A stretch of DNA of 54,241 bases from Caulobacter radicis (lineage in GTDB: Bacteria > Pseudomonadota > Alphaproteobacteria > Caulobacterales > Caulobacteraceae), in contig NZ_QDKO01000018.1 of assembly GCF_003094615.1 (NCBI RefSeq), positions 1 to 54,241 on the forward strand, written 5' to 3'. Shown piece after piece: positions 44,250 through 51,657 of this stretch. A program made the position numbers and the translations under genes. The notes under the pieces are model-generated. The model made no database searches. It was not told the DNA's origin and was given only the letters and a program-made list of their open reading frames with translations. The stretch's first letter is position 1. Each line of letters starts with the position of its first letter.

Positions 44250-44441
44250 GTGTCCATACCGCCCCCCAAGGCCAGCAAGCCGGAGAACAAGGCCCTCGTG
44301 GTCGCGTTGTCCTTGCTGCAACTGGTGGTCGTGGTTCTGGTATGGTTGGCGGCCCTGATCCCGGCGGCGCTGGCGGCCCTGGCCGTGCTCCTCTGGAGAA
44401 GCGTCCGCCCGACCGTTCGGGGCAAGTTTCCGCCCGCCTGA
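44250..44441 (+). CDS. Possible small membrane protein (63 aa)
   Basis: From a GTG at 44250 the frame encodes a short basic head (Pro-Pro-Pro-Lys-Ala-Ser-Lys-Pro-Glu-Asn-Lys), a single long or hairpin hydrophobic segment of about 36 residues rich in Leu, Val and Ala, and a basic tail (Arg-Ser-Val-Arg-Pro-Thr-Val-Arg-Gly-Lys). The positive-inside pattern supports a membrane protein. There is no good ribosome-binding site, and the frame is open upstream to 44049, so the start is uncertain and the gene may not be real. Confidence 0.35.
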   Translation: MSIPPPKASKPENKALVVALSLLQLVVVVLVWLAALIPAALAALAVLLWRSVRPTVRGKFPPA

Positions 44442-44470
44442 GTTTTCCGCCGAGTCCCGCGCCACACCCC

Positions 44471-45364
44471 ATGGAACTGCGCCACGTCCGCTATTTCGTC
44501 GCCCTCGCGGAAGAGCTGAACTTCACGCGGGCCGCCGCGCGCCTGGGCATCGGCCAGCCGCCGCTGAGCCAGCAGATCCGCGACCTGGAAAAGGAGATTG
44601 GCTACCCGCTGTTCCTGCGCCGGCCGCACGGGGCCGAGCTGACCGAGGCGGGGCGCGCCTTCCTGGCCGAGGCCCGGCTGCTCCTGGAACAGGCCGAACG
44701 GGCCAGGGAGGCCGCGCGCCGAGCCGGCGGCGGCCACGTGGGCGCGTTGCGGGTGGGCTTCACCTCGTCGGCCAACTTCCACCCGGCGGTGACCGAGGCC
44801 TTCGCCGTCTTCCACTGGAAATATCCCGACGCCAGCCTGATCGTCGAGGAGAGCCACTCGGCCCGCCTGGCCGAGCGCCTGCTGCATTCGGAGCTGGACG
44901 CGGCCTTCGTGCGCCCCGGCAACGTCGCGGCCGAGGGCCTGGACCTGCTGCCCCTTGGCGAAGAGCCGCTGATCCTGGCCCTGCCGGCCGGCCATCGCCT
45001 GGCCGCCCAGGCCCGCGTGCCGGTGGCGGCGCTGGCCGGCGAGCCGTTCGTGATCTTCTCGCAAGGGATCGGCCGCACGTTCCTGGGCCTGATCCGCGAG
45101 GCCTGCGCCCAGGAACGCTTCGAGCCGACCATCGGCCAGGAGACGCCGCACATCGTGGCGATGATCAACATGGTGGCCGCGGGCCTGGGCGTGGCCATGG
45201 CCCCCGGCTCGATCGCCCAGCTGGCGGTGCGCGGGGTGGTCTACCGGCCGCTCGACGGGGCCGTGCCCAAGGTGCCGCTGGCCATCGCCACCCGCGCCGG
45301 CGACGCCTCGCCCCTGGTGCGCAACTTCCTGGCCCTGATCCCGCCGCCGGCGGTTGAGGACTAG
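44471..45364 (+). CDS. LysR-family transcriptional regulator
   Basis: The 297-residue product starts with the classic winged-helix domain: Met-Glu-Leu-Arg-His-Val-Arg-Tyr-Phe-Val-Ala-Leu-Ala-Glu-Glu-Leu-Asn-Phe-Thr. Then come Ala-Ala-Ala-Arg-Leu-Gly and Gln-Pro-Pro-Leu-Ser-Gln-Gln-Ile-Arg-Asp-Leu-Glu. A linker helix and a two-lobed effector domain follow (from about residue 90). The N-terminal pattern resembles the CatR/BenM/TfdR subgroup that responds to aromatic or organic acids, but no catabolic genes are nearby. The usual divergent target is also absent: the upstream neighbour is the SWIM gene on the same strand. Effector unknown. Confidence 0.93.
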   Translation: MELRHVRYFVALAEELNFTRAAARLGIGQPPLSQQIRDLEKEIGYPLFLRRPHGAELTEAGRAFLAEARLLLEQAERAREAARRAGGGHVGALRVGFTSSANFHPAVTEAFAVFHWKYPDASLIVEESHSARLAERLLHSELDAAFVRPGNVAAEGLDLLPLGEEPLILALPAGHRLAAQARVPVAALAGEPFVIFSQGIGRTFLGLIREACAQERFEPTIGQETPHIVAMINMVAAGLGVAMAPGSIAQLAVRGVVYRPLDGAVPKVPLAIATRAGDASPLVRNFLALIPPPAVED

Positions 45365-45508
45365 GCTGGTCGGCATCCAGCAACTTTGGTCGCTTCTCAC
45401 CGAGTTTCCCCGCGAAGGGGGGAAAGACGGATTGGACGGACAGCCGCCCCTCCCTGAATGTCGATCCGACCTAGGCTGCACCGATGCGGCCGTGCCATAG
45501 CTTGGCCG

Positions 45509-45994
45509 ATGATCGAGACCGAAGCTTTGCTGCATATCGCCTTCGACGCCGAGGAGGCCGGAGACTACGCCCGGGCTCGCGAAGGCTATGCGCGCTGCGC
45601 CGAGCTGGGCGACATCACCGCCCTGACCAACCTGGCCTACCTGTACGACAACGGCCTGGGCGCCCCGCCCGACAAGGACGAGGCGATGCGTCTCTATCAA
45701 CGGGCCTGGCGCCGCGCCCAGTGCACGATTTCCGCCAACAACATCGCCATCCTCTATCGCGAGCGCGGCGACCACCGCGCCATGGTCCGCTGGTTCGCGC
45801 GATGCGCCGCCGCCGGCGACGATTCCGCCTGCCTGCCGCTGGCCAAGTGCTATCTGGAAGGCCTCGGCGTGCGGCGATCGATCGAGGCCGCCGTGCGCTG
45901 CCTGGCCAGGGTTCTGTCGTCCGACACGGTCGACGAGGACGATGTCGAACAGGCCGAAGCCCTGATGGACCAGTTCCGCCCGCGCCTGGCTTAA
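45509..45994 (+). CDS. Sel1-repeat (TPR-like) protein
   Basis: The 161-residue product consists of about four Sel1-like helical repeats, with Ala-Arg-Glu-Gly-Tyr-Ala-Arg-Cys-Ala-Glu-Leu-Gly-Asp, then Leu-Ala-Tyr-Leu-Tyr-Asp-Asn-Gly-Leu-Gly-Ala, then Leu-Ala-Lys-Cys-Tyr-Leu-Glu-Gly-Leu-Gly-Val. Such repeats serve as protein-binding scaffolds. There is no signal peptide, so it is likely cytoplasmic. The ATG at 45509 begins the first repeat. Its stop lies in a TTAA shared with the convergent sirtuin gene. Confidence 0.88.
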   Translation: MIETEALLHIAFDAEEAGDYARAREGYARCAELGDITALTNLAYLYDNGLGAPPDKDEAMRLYQRAWRRAQCTISANNIAILYRERGDHRAMVRWFARCAAAGDDSACLPLAKCYLEGLGVRRSIEAAVRCLARVLSSDTVDEDDVEQAEALMDQFRPRLA

Positions 45995-46695
45995 GACAGC
46001 ACCGCCTCCACCCAGGCCGGCACGATCTCGCTGGCCGGCCCGTACAGACGCTCGTCGAAGGCGCGGGCGTTGTCGGAGGGTTCGAGGTTGATCTCGCAGC
46101 TGCGAATCCCCATCCGCCGCGCCTCGGTGACGAAGCCGGCGGCCGGATAGACCGAGCCCGAGGTGCCGATGGCGACGAAGAGGTCGCTGTCCTCCAGGGC
46201 CTCGAAGATCTCGTCCATGAACAGCGGGACCTCGCCGAACCACACCACGTGCGGCCGGGCCATGCCGCCCGCCCCGCAGGACCCGCAGACGGCCCCGGCG
46301 TCCAGCGGCCCGGGATCGGGGCGCACGGCCTCGCAGGCGTGGCAGCGGGTGACGGCCAGCTCGCCATGCATGTGGACGACGCTCGTCGAGCCCGCCTTCT
46401 CGTGCAGGTCGTCGACGTTCTGGGTGCACAGGAAGAGCCGCCCGCCCCGCGCCGCCAGCTCGCGCTCCAGCCGCGCCAGGGCGAAGTGGGCGGGGTTGGG
46501 CGCGGCGGCGGCCAGGTTGGCCCGGCGGGCGTTATAGAAGGCCCGCACCTTGGCCGGGTCTCGGGCGAAGCCCTCGGGCGTGGCGACCTCGGCCAGGTCG
46601 TACTGCGTCCATACCCCGCCTTCGTCGCGGAAGGTGCCCAGGCCGCTCTCGGCCGAGACCCCGGCGCCGGTCAGCACAAAGACGTTCAAGCCCAT
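45991..46695 (-). CDS. cobB: NAD-dependent protein deacylase, sirtuin (CobB-like)
   Basis: A sirtuin removing acyl groups from protein lysines using NAD. The 234-residue product has Gly-Ala-Gly-Val-Ser-Ala-Glu-Ser-Gly, then Thr-Gln-Asn-Val-Asp-Asp-Leu-His-Glu-Lys-Ala-Gly, and catalytic His in Val-His-Met-His-Gly-Glu. The zinc pairs are Cys-His-Ala-Cys and Cys-Gly-Ser-Cys. Tyr-Asn-Ala-Arg in the N-terminal part is the YxxR signature of class III sirtuins, which remove succinyl and similar acidic groups as well as acetyl. I placed the start at 46695 (Met-Gly-Leu-Asn-Val-Phe); an ATG five codons earlier at 46710 is equally possible. Confidence 0.92.
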   Translation of the reverse strand: MGLNVFVLTGAGVSAESGLGTFRDEGGVWTQYDLAEVATPEGFARDPAKVRAFYNARRANLAAAAPNPAHFALARLERELAARGGRLFLCTQNVDDLHEKAGSTSVVHMHGELAVTRCHACEAVRPDPGPLDAGAVCGSCGAGGMARPHVVWFGEVPLFMDEIFEALEDSDLFVAIGTSGSVYPAAGFVTEARRMGIRSCEINLEPSDNARAFDERLYGPASEIVPAWVEAVLS

Positions 46696-46777
46696 GGCGG
46701 CGTTTCCCATTCTGGTTCAAGCGGCTGCGGCAAAGGTGACGCCATCGTCATTTTTAATTTGACCGTACCGGAAGTTT

Positions 46778-46796
46778 GAGTGGACAGTGTTCACTC
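46778..46796. promoter_or_regulatory. 19-bp palindrome upstream of the ferritin-like gene
   Basis: GAGTGGACA-G-TGTTCACTC matches its own reverse complement in eight of nine positions per half. The form resembles operators of TetR-family regulators. It lies 66-84 bp before the start codon of the di-iron protein. No TetR gene is in the window. Confidence 0.6.
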
Positions 46797-46861
46797 GAGG
46801 AGAGACCCGCGACAGACGGGCCCCATCGAGCAGCCGAGAGGCCACAGGAGAGGAGCCGACC

Positions 46862-47986
46862 GTGACGGACAAGAACATCACCAAGGACGCCATGTACGAC
46901 GCGGTGGCGCCCGACGACTTCGAGTCCATGCTCGAGCTCGACCGGTACGGAAACCGCTCGAGCGCCTTCGACAAGATCATCTCGGCCACTCACGACCACT
47001 TCTGGGACCCGCTCGACAAGGCCTATATCGATTTCGACGAGCCGTTCGACATGGAGAACCAGCCGCTGGTTCCCGAGGACCTCGTCATCGCCCTGTCGAC
47101 CGACTACGTCTCCAACCACCTCTCCGATCCCAAGCAGCGCACCCGCTTCATCAACCAGTCGGTGCTGCGCAGCTTCTCGTCGATCCTGCACGGCGAGCAG
47201 GGCGCGCTGAACCTGTCGGCCAGCCTGTGCCACGTGCTGAAGGACCAGGGCGCGCAGGAATACGCCGCCAACCAGACCCGCGAAGAGGCGCGCCACGTCA
47301 CCGCCTTCGCCAAGTACATCAAGGCCCGCTGGGGCAAGCCGGTCGAGTGCGGCCCGGCCCTGAAGAGCCTGCTGGTCGAGATCATCGCCGCCCCCGAGGT
47401 CTACAAGAAGATCATCGGCATGCAGATGCTGGTCGAGGGCCTGGCCATGGGCGCCTTCGCCACCTTCTTCAAGGAAATCCACGACCCGCTCGGCAAGAAG
47501 CTGCTGCAGCTGGTGATGACCGACGAGGCCTTCCACCACAAGTTCGGGAAGATCTGGGCCGACCGCACGGTGCCCAAGCTGTCGCCGGAAGAGCACGCCA
47601 TCATCGAGGACTGGGCGGCGCACTGCTTCCAGACCCTGCTGTTCAACCTCGTTTCGCCGCACCAGCAGCTGGACCTCTATCGCGAGTTCGGCCTGGATCC
47701 CGACAAGGTGGTCGAGGAGTACGGGCAGATCATGACCGATGACCTGCGTCGCGAGCACATGAAGGAACAGACCAACATCTTCCGGGTGCTGGTGAAGACC
47801 CTGCTCAACGCCGGCATCATCACCGACCGCACCAAGGCGTTCTACGCCATGTATGTCGACCTGGAGGAACTGAAGGCCGAGGGCGACCGCATGGTCGGCG
47901 ACGACATCGCCGAGGAAGGCATCCGCCACCTGCAGGCCATCAACTTCAAGGACCGCGCCGTCCCGGTGACCATCGCCGCGGAATAA
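46862..47986 (+). CDS. Ferritin-like di-iron protein of unknown substrate
   Basis: The 374-residue product has the four-helix di-iron constellation Glu112, Glu142-x-x-His145, Glu192, Glu222-x-x-His225. This matches R2-like/ferritin-like carboxylate oxidases and oxygenases. Flanking parts are helical, without signal or membrane segments. It is much longer than ferritin, so an oxygenase or desaturase-like activity is more likely than iron storage; the substrate cannot be read from sequence. The GTG at 46862 follows the strong AGGAGAGGAG ribosome-binding site. An operator-like palindrome lies upstream, so expression is probably inducible. It stands alone, and no ferredoxin or reductase is adjacent. 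Confidence 0.9.
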   Translation: MTDKNITKDAMYDAVAPDDFESMLELDRYGNRSSAFDKIISATHDHFWDPLDKAYIDFDEPFDMENQPLVPEDLVIALSTDYVSNHLSDPKQRTRFINQSVLRSFSSILHGEQGALNLSASLCHVLKDQGAQEYAANQTREEARHVTAFAKYIKARWGKPVECGPALKSLLVEIIAAPEVYKKIIGMQMLVEGLAMGAFATFFKEIHDPLGKKLLQLVMTDEAFHHKFGKIWADRTVPKLSPEEHAIIEDWAAHCFQTLLFNLVSPHQQLDLYREFGLDPDKVVEEYGQIMTDDLRREHMKEQTNIFRVLVKTLLNAGIITDRTKAFYAMYVDLEELKAEGDRMVGDDIAEEGIRHLQAINFKDRAVPVTIAAE

Positions 47987-48097
47987 GGCCGTCGAGACCG
48001 GCGGGGAGGCCCTTGCCCTCCCCTCCGCGCCTATCCTTGTGCGACGTCGATCGCGCGAGGCGCCCACAACGGCGCCGATCGCGGACGCGGATGCGCG

Positions 48098-48667
48098 TCA
48101 ATCCGGCGTGCAGGCGAAGTGCGCCGATGCCCCGACATAGGTGATCCGGTACGCCTCAAGGCGCTCCCCTGGGCTCCAGCCCGCGTCATAGGGCGTAGCG
48201 GCGGTCCTGGACCATTTGTCGAAACCGGCGCCGGCGCTCCAGGACAGATGGACGTGCGGGTACTTGTCGGAAATGTACCCCCCGCTCGGAGGGGCGCGAT
48301 GGGCCGCGGGGGCGGTCATGCGAAAGGCGCGGCCGGCGGCGCTCCAGGGTCCGGAAGCCGCCGAACAATTGCGCGGAAAGGCCATCAGGAAGCGGTCGGG
48401 CGCCTCGATGCATGCAATCGTGGCGGTCGAGCAGTCGACGAACGAGGCCTGCCAAGCCGGCGTCGTGACCCTGCCGTTGGTGAAATCGACGATCATGGTC
48501 GGCTCCGCATCGATCGGCGAAGCGAACGCAGTGCAGCCGCTTCCCACGAGCGCCGCGAGCGAGGAGACATACGTTCTGATAGCGCCTATCGCCAACGCGC
48601 ACCGCGTCCTTTCTTCCACCCTGTCCAAACCTCCGGCCGGCAGCTCGACCAGGTGGAACTCGTGCAT
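48098..48667 (-). CDS. Hypothetical secreted protein
   Basis: The 189-residue product has a hydrophobic segment in its first third (Tyr-Val-Ser-Ser-Leu-Ala-Ala-Leu-Val-Gly-Ser-Gly-Cys) that may be part of a signal or lipoprotein leader. It also has several Cys (near Val-Asp-Cys-Ser, Ile-Ala-Cys-Ile, Arg-Asn-Cys-Ser and the C-terminal Phe-Ala-Cys-Thr) consistent with periplasmic disulfides. No family is recognised. The start is uncertain: the ATG at 48667 has modest support, and the frame is open to 48868. Confidence 0.55.
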   Translation of the reverse strand: MHEFHLVELPAGGLDRVEERTRCALAIGAIRTYVSSLAALVGSGCTAFASPIDAEPTMIVDFTNGRVTTPAWQASFVDCSTATIACIEAPDRFLMAFPRNCSAASGPWSAAGRAFRMTAPAAHRAPPSGGYISDKYPHVHLSWSAGAGFDKWSRTAATPYDAGWSPGERLEAYRITYVGASAHFACTPD

Positions 48668-48816
48668 GGAGGCAGAATAGCTGCAGCCTCCGACCTCGCA
48701 AGCGGACCGGAGGCATTCCGCTCCCTCCGCCGGAACTTCGGCGGGGACGCTTGCGTTCTGCACCGCTCGTGGTTGAACTAGACCACGCAGCCTTTGGGGG
48801 GCAGCGAGGTGTCGGA

Positions 48817-49353
48817 ATGCGCGTAAGCCTGATCTCCGTCGCGGCCGCCCTGACGGCCGTTCCCGCACTGGCCATCGCTTCGGCCGCCCTGGCCGGCGCC
48901 CAGCCGCCGTCCAAGCCGGTGGCGGCGGCCTTCTATTCGGGCAAGTGGTACGAGATCGCCCGCACGCCCAACTCCGGCCAGCGCAACTGCGAGGCCCCGA
49001 CCACCGAGTTCACCGCCAAGAGCGCCGACAGCTTCTCGGTGCGCCAGGTCTGCCGCCGCGACAGCGCCACCGGCAAGGCCAAGACCTTCAACACCAGCGG
49101 CAAGATCCTCGCCGGGTCCGAGAACGCCAAGTTCTCGATGAACTTCCTGGGCGGCCTGAAGAAGCAGGAATACTGGGTGCTCGACCACGCCGAAGACGCG
49201 TCGTGGGCGATCATGGCCACGCCCGGCGGCAACTTCGTCTGGCTGTTGTCACGCAAGCCGGTGATGGACGAGACGGCCAAGGGCGCCGCCCTGGCCCGCG
49301 TGAAGGCCCTGGGCTACGAGAAGCTGGTCTTCCCGCAGCAGCCCGAGACGTGA
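48817..49353 (+). CDS. Lipocalin family protein 1
   Basis: Lipocalins bind small hydrophobic ligands in a beta-barrel; bacterial ones (Blc type) act in the envelope. The 178-residue product has a signal peptide (hydrophobic residues 5-28) and the first lipocalin motif Gly-Lys-Trp-Tyr-Glu-Ile-Ala-Arg. Further on are Tyr-Trp-Val-Leu-Asp-His-Ala-Glu-Asp-Ala-Ser-Trp-Ala-Ile and Val-Trp-Leu-Leu-Ser-Arg. Two Cys (Arg-Asn-Cys-Glu and Gln-Val-Cys-Arg) may pair. The ATG at 48817 begins the signal peptide. It overlaps the second lipocalin gene by four bases. Confidence 0.92.
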   Translation: MRVSLISVAAALTAVPALAIASAALAGAQPPSKPVAAAFYSGKWYEIARTPNSGQRNCEAPTTEFTAKSADSFSVRQVCRRDSATGKAKTFNTSGKILAGSENAKFSMNFLGGLKKQEYWVLDHAEDASWAIMATPGGNFVWLLSRKPVMDETAKGAALARVKALGYEKLVFPQQPET

Positions 49354-49910
49354 GGGTGGCCGCCATCCGCCTCGCCGTCGCCGGCGCCTGCGGCGTCGCC
49401 CTGCTGGCCATGGCCGCCTGCGCCGGGGCCGGCCCGCCCGGCAATCCCCGTCCGCCGCAGCCGGCCAAGCGTGTCGAGCTCAGCAAGTACCTGGGCCTGT
49501 GGTACGAGGCGGCCCGCTACGACTTCCGCTTCGAGAAGGGCTGCGACGGCGTCACCGCCGAGTATTCGCTGCGCCCAGACGGCCTCGTGGAGGTGCGCAA
49601 CACCTGCCGCCAGGGCGGCCCCGAAGGCATCGAGAAGGTCAGCCTGGGCAAGGCCAAGGTGGTCGACAAGGCCACGGGGGCCAAGCTGAAGGTGTCGTTC
49701 TTCGGCCCGTTCTTCGTCGGCGACTACTGGGTGCTGGACCACGCCGACGACTACAGCTGGGCGATCGTCGGCGAAGGCAGCGGCCGCTATCTCTGGCTGC
49801 TGACCCGCGACAAGCCCACGCCCGGCCTGACCCAGGCCCTGACCGACCGGGCCAAGGCCATGGGCTACGACGTCTCGCGCCTGCGGGTGACCAGGCACGC
49901 CCGGGGCTAA
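49350..49910 (+). CDS. Lipocalin family protein 2, probable lipoprotein
   Basis: The 186-residue paralogue of the preceding gene has a signal with a lipobox-like Leu-Ala-Met-Ala-Ala-Cys, a Pro-rich spacer, then Gly-Leu-Trp-Tyr-Glu-Ala-Ala-Arg-Tyr. It also has Phe-Glu-Lys-Gly-Cys-Asp-Gly-Val-Thr-Ala-Glu-Tyr, Asn-Thr-Cys-Arg-Gln-Gly-Gly and Tyr-Trp-Val-Leu-Asp-His-Ala-Asp-Asp-Tyr-Ser-Trp-Ala. The GTG start at 49350 overlaps the previous stop (GTGA), so translation is coupled. One lipocalin would be soluble in the periplasm and the other membrane-anchored. Confidence 0.9.
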   Translation: MRVAAIRLAVAGACGVALLAMAACAGAGPPGNPRPPQPAKRVELSKYLGLWYEAARYDFRFEKGCDGVTAEYSLRPDGLVEVRNTCRQGGPEGIEKVSLGKAKVVDKATGAKLKVSFFGPFFVGDYWVLDHADDYSWAIVGEGSGRYLWLLTRDKPTPGLTQALTDRAKAMGYDVSRLRVTRHARG

Positions 49911-49987
49911 GCGCCCCCGCCCTGGCGATCGGCGGCCGGTCGTGACAGGCTCGCTTCGCCGACGCCCTTCCACGCGGAGACAAGGCC

Positions 49988-50329
49988 GTGAAGACCTGCT
50001 GCGACACCCTCGAGGTCATGTCCCGCACGGCCGAGGAGTACGCCGCCGACCCGAGATACGACGCCCTGCACGCGCAGGAGTGGTCGCCCGTGGTCAGCTG
50101 GAACGAGAGCATCGGGCTCTATGTGATCGGCAGCACGGCCATCTTTCATTGCCCCTGGTGCGGATCCTCCCTCCCCGACCGGTCCGAGGAAGTCCTGGAG
50201 CAGGCGCGCCGGACCGGGGTCGTCATCGACCACTCCGGGCCAACGGTCGTCGCGACCCTGGCGGGCGCTCCGGTCGACCCCGACGCCCTGATGGCAAGGC
50301 TGCGCGAGGAGACGCGCGACCAGGACTGA
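49988..50329 (+). CDS. Small protein with a CPWCG motif (DUF6980-like)
   Basis: The 113-residue cytoplasmic product contains Met-Lys-Thr-Cys-Cys-Asp at its start and Phe-His-Cys-Pro-Trp-Cys-Gly-Ser-Ser-Leu-Pro in the middle, a zinc-ribbon-like knuckle. Similar short proteins are grouped as DUF6980, an assignment I make from memory and hold loosely. The GTG start at 49988 follows GGAGACAAG. It lies upstream of mmcB on the same strand but is separated by an SOS-box promoter. Function unknown. Confidence 0.75.
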   Translation: MKTCCDTLEVMSRTAEEYAADPRYDALHAQEWSPVVSWNESIGLYVIGSTAIFHCPWCGSSLPDRSEEVLEQARRTGVVIDHSGPTVVATLAGAPVDPDALMARLREETRDQD

Positions 50330-50354
50330 TCGGCCGTCGCCCTGCTTGCACCGC

Positions 50355-50369
50355 GAACAAAGATGGAAC
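50355..50369 (+). promoter_or_regulatory. LexA (SOS) box upstream of mmcB
   Basis: GAAC-AAAGATG-GAAC is a perfect match to the alphaproteobacterial LexA operator GAAC-N7-GAAC (GTTC-N7-GTTC on the other strand). It ends 11 bases before the preferred mmcB start, and TTGCAC (50347-50352) just upstream could be the -35 element. Confidence 0.85.
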
Positions 50370-50380
50370 ATGGTGGCGAC

Positions 50381-50854
50381 ATGGACGTCGTCGTCGACAT
50401 CAGCCTCACCCCCTCGGCATTGGGGCGCCCCGAGACCACCCTGGCCGTCACCCGCGGCGCGGCGCGGCTGCTGGTCGACCTGGGCTATGCGCCGCTGGCC
50501 GAGGTGACCCTGCCCAACGGCCGCCGGGCCGACCTGATGGCCCTGGGCCCCAAGGGCGACATCGTCATCGTCGAGGTGAAGTCGGGGCTGGACGACTATC
50601 GCGTCGACCGCAAGTGGGGCGAGTACGGCCCATATTGCGACGCCTTCCACTTCGCCGTCGCCCCGCAGTTCCCCGACGGGATCCTGCCGGAGGAGCCGGG
50701 CCTGATCGTCGCCGACGGCTTCGGCGGCGCGGTGGTGCGGGCCGCGCCGGTCACGCCGCTGGCCGGCGCCCGCCGCAAGGCCCTGACCCTGGCCTTCGCC
50801 CGCCTGGCGGCCCTGCGCGCGGCCGGCGTCGCCGCCGAGCGCCTGTCCCTCTGA
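50381..50854 (+). CDS. mmcB: MmcB family DNA repair protein
   Basis: MmcB proteins are SOS-induced, PD-(D/E)xK-fold proteins that confer mitomycin C resistance in Caulobacter (established for the family). The 157-residue product carries the nuclease-like core Gly-Arg-Arg-Ala-Asp-Leu-Met-Ala-Leu and then Ile-Val-Ile-Val-Glu-Val-Lys-Ser-Gly, i.e. D...ExK. Tyr-Arg-Val-Asp-Arg-Lys-Trp follows. I prefer the ATG at 50381: the alternative ATG at 50363 lies inside the LexA box and would place the operator in coding sequence. Regulation by LexA is strongly suggested. Confidence 0.9.
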   Translation: MDVVVDISLTPSALGRPETTLAVTRGAARLLVDLGYAPLAEVTLPNGRRADLMALGPKGDIVIVEVKSGLDDYRVDRKWGEYGPYCDAFHFAVAPQFPDGILPEEPGLIVADGFGGAVVRAAPVTPLAGARRKALTLAFARLAALRAAGVAAERLSL

Positions 50855-51011
50855 AGTTCGGCGATCCGAAAATAAATCCCGGGCTGCGACATTCTGTCCG
50901 AACACAACTCAAGATGACGCGTCGGCGGCCATAGAACTTGCCTGCCGCAAGGTCACGCGCAGACCTGAAGTTGTCTATCCGTCGGCTACCCGACCAGTGC
51001 AAGATTTTGCA

Positions 51012-51038
51012 TAACGCCGTCACATGGGCGGCGTTACG
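51012..51038 (+). promoter_or_regulatory. Short hairpin upstream of the YfiR-like gene
   Basis: AACGCCG pairs with CGGCGTT around a short loop containing TCACATGG, within AT-rich flanks (AAGATTTTGC on the left, CTTCTTTAC on the right). It lies 69-95 bases before the start codon and could be an operator or part of a leader structure. No T-run supports a terminator. Confidence 0.35.
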
Positions 51039-51106
51039 TCTTCTTTACATCCGCCGCGCCATCACCCCGCCCACAAGCCCAACAAAGGGCAGGGGATTTC
51101 AACAGA

Positions 51107-51631
51107 ATGTCGAAAAAGAAACCCGTCGTGGCGCTGGCCGCGACGCTCCTCGCCGTCGCGCCGTTCAGCGCCCACGCCGACGCCGCCAAGGACGTGCAGA
51201 TCGCCGGCCGCGCGCTGACCTTCCTTGAGAACGGTCCCACCGGCAAGGCCGTGCTGGGCGTCGTGTTCGACCCGTCCAAGCCGGCCTCGGTCGCCGAGAA
51301 GAACGCCGTCATGGCCGCCATCGGCGGCGGCCTCAACACCGGCACGCTGACCCTGACGGCCAAGCCGGTCGAAGCCGGCGCCGTCTCGGGCGTGGGCGGC
51401 GTGGCCGCCCTCTACGTCACCACCGGCGTCAACGCCGCCCCCGTGGGCGCGGCCGCCAAGGCCAAGAAGATCATCACCATCGGCTCGGACGCGTCCTGCG
51501 CCGCCAGCGGCGCCTGCGTCATGAGCGTGTCGGCCGACCCCAAGGTCGAGATCATCGTCAACCGCGGCGCCGCCGCGGCCGTGGGCGCGGTCTTCAAGTC
51601 CGCCTTCCGCATGATGATCCGCGAAGTCTGA
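51107..51631 (+). CDS. YfiR-like periplasmic protein
   Basis: The 174-residue product has a signal peptide ending in Ala-His-Ala-Asp-Ala. Its C-terminal half has Lys-Lys-Ile-Ile-Thr-Ile-Gly-Ser-Asp, a Cys pair (Ser-Cys-Ala-Ala-Ser-Gly-Ala-Cys) and Val-Glu-Ile-Ile-Val-Asn-Arg-Gly-Ala-Ala...Phe-Lys-Ser-Ala-Phe-Arg-Met-Met. This matches the pattern of YfiR/HmsC-like (DUF4154) proteins. In Pseudomonas, YfiR is a periplasmic inhibitor of the diguanylate cyclase YfiN, and the Cys pair senses redox state. Here no YfiN is adjacent: a TonB receptor starts 26 bases downstream, so a role in envelope sensing or uptake is possible. The family call is moderate. Confidence 0.7.
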   Translation: MSKKKPVVALAATLLAVAPFSAHADAAKDVQIAGRALTFLENGPTGKAVLGVVFDPSKPASVAEKNAVMAAIGGGLNTGTLTLTAKPVEAGAVSGVGGVAALYVTTGVNAAPVGAAAKAKKIITIGSDASCAASGACVMSVSADPKVEIIVNRGAAAAVGAVFKSAFRMMIREV

Positions 51632-51657
51632 TCCGCGCCAGCACAAGAGACATCCCA

